Assembly: GCA_964194845.1 (NCBI GenBank)
Contig: CAXMNX010000083.1
Coordinates: 1 to 13,535, forward strand
Length of the DNA stretch: 13,535 bases
Direction of reading: 5' to 3'
Origin: CAXMNX01 sp964194845
GTDB taxonomy: Bacteria; Pseudomonadota; Alphaproteobacteria; Rhodobacterales; Rhodobacteraceae
The position numbers and the translations under genes are program-made. The number at the start of each line of letters is the position of its first letter. Position 1 is the stretch's first letter. Below, piece after piece: positions 13,476 through 13,535 of this stretch. The notes beneath the pieces are model-generated. The model ran no database searches and had not been told where the DNA came from. It saw only the letters and a program-made list of their open reading frames with translations.

Positions 13476-13535
13476 GTCGTTACCTCGGCCGGTGGTCCGA
13501 TCCGGGCGTCAATTTCGGTGATCTGATCATCAGTC
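13472..13535 (-). CDS. 3' end of a preceding gene, probably the partner ABC permease (partial)
   Basis: Only the last 20 codons and the stop are in the window. The frame reads TDDQITEIDARIGPPAEVTT and then TGA, which shares bases with the ATG of the next gene. Such ATGA overlaps mark tight operons, and metal importers of this kind often carry two consecutive permease genes. The tail itself is polar and not diagnostic, so the product is inferred from position alone. Confidence 0.6.
   Translation of the reverse strand, partial: TDDQITEIDARIGPPAEVTT

Overview
The window looks like chromosomal DNA of an alphaproteobacterium, most likely the Roseobacter group of Rhodobacteraceae. This is inferred from protein-level resemblance (leuC-leuD beside a membrane protein and an exported EEP-fold protein, an hppD-Lrp pair, a metal ABC permease pair) and from fairly high GC. 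No genus can be given without a search. It is mostly ordinary housekeeping and transport DNA. I see no phage, IS element, CRISPR array or toxin-antitoxin module, and no clearly broken gene.

Layout. (1) 1-77: tRNA-Pro(CGG) on the minus strand, behind a DMT/EamA drug-metabolite exporter (122-1096). (2) 1219-2325: leuB, with a hairpin terminator at 1150-1176. (3) 2395-4330: a divergent pair, a LysR regulator (minus) and an NAD-dependent epimerase/SDR-type protein (plus), sharing a 91-bp gap that holds an 18-bp interrupted palindrome. (4) 4259-6153 (minus): a membrane protein of unknown function followed by an EEP-superfamily protein. The EEP gene's only usual start lies far inside its upstream neighbour, and its 3' end overlaps the convergent SDR gene. 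(5) 6154-6431: gene-free stretch with short palindromic repeats and a GC hairpin downstream of leuD. (6) 6432-8446: leuC-leuD, translationally coupled (TAATG). (7) 8703-10405: hppD (tyrosine catabolism) diverging from an Lrp/AsnC regulator. (8) 10419-10506: an 88-nt nested inverted repeat that folds as a long stem, immediately before a CPA2 (Kef-type) cation/proton antiporter gene (10525-12555). (9) 12564-13535 (minus): a manganese/zinc-type ABC permease, overlapped ATGA-style by the 3' end of the gene before it.

How the genes work together. LeuC/LeuD (isopropylmalate isomerase) and LeuB (isopropylmalate dehydrogenase) are consecutive steps of leucine synthesis on the same strand, but separated by about 4.1 kb holding four other genes. 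HppD and the Lrp-type protein are probably a catabolic gene and its local regulator, as are the SDR and the LysR protein. The most interesting unexplained signal is the structured element before the antiporter gene, a candidate cis-regulatory RNA. Next are the substituted metal-site motif of the EEP protein and the repeat cluster after leuD.
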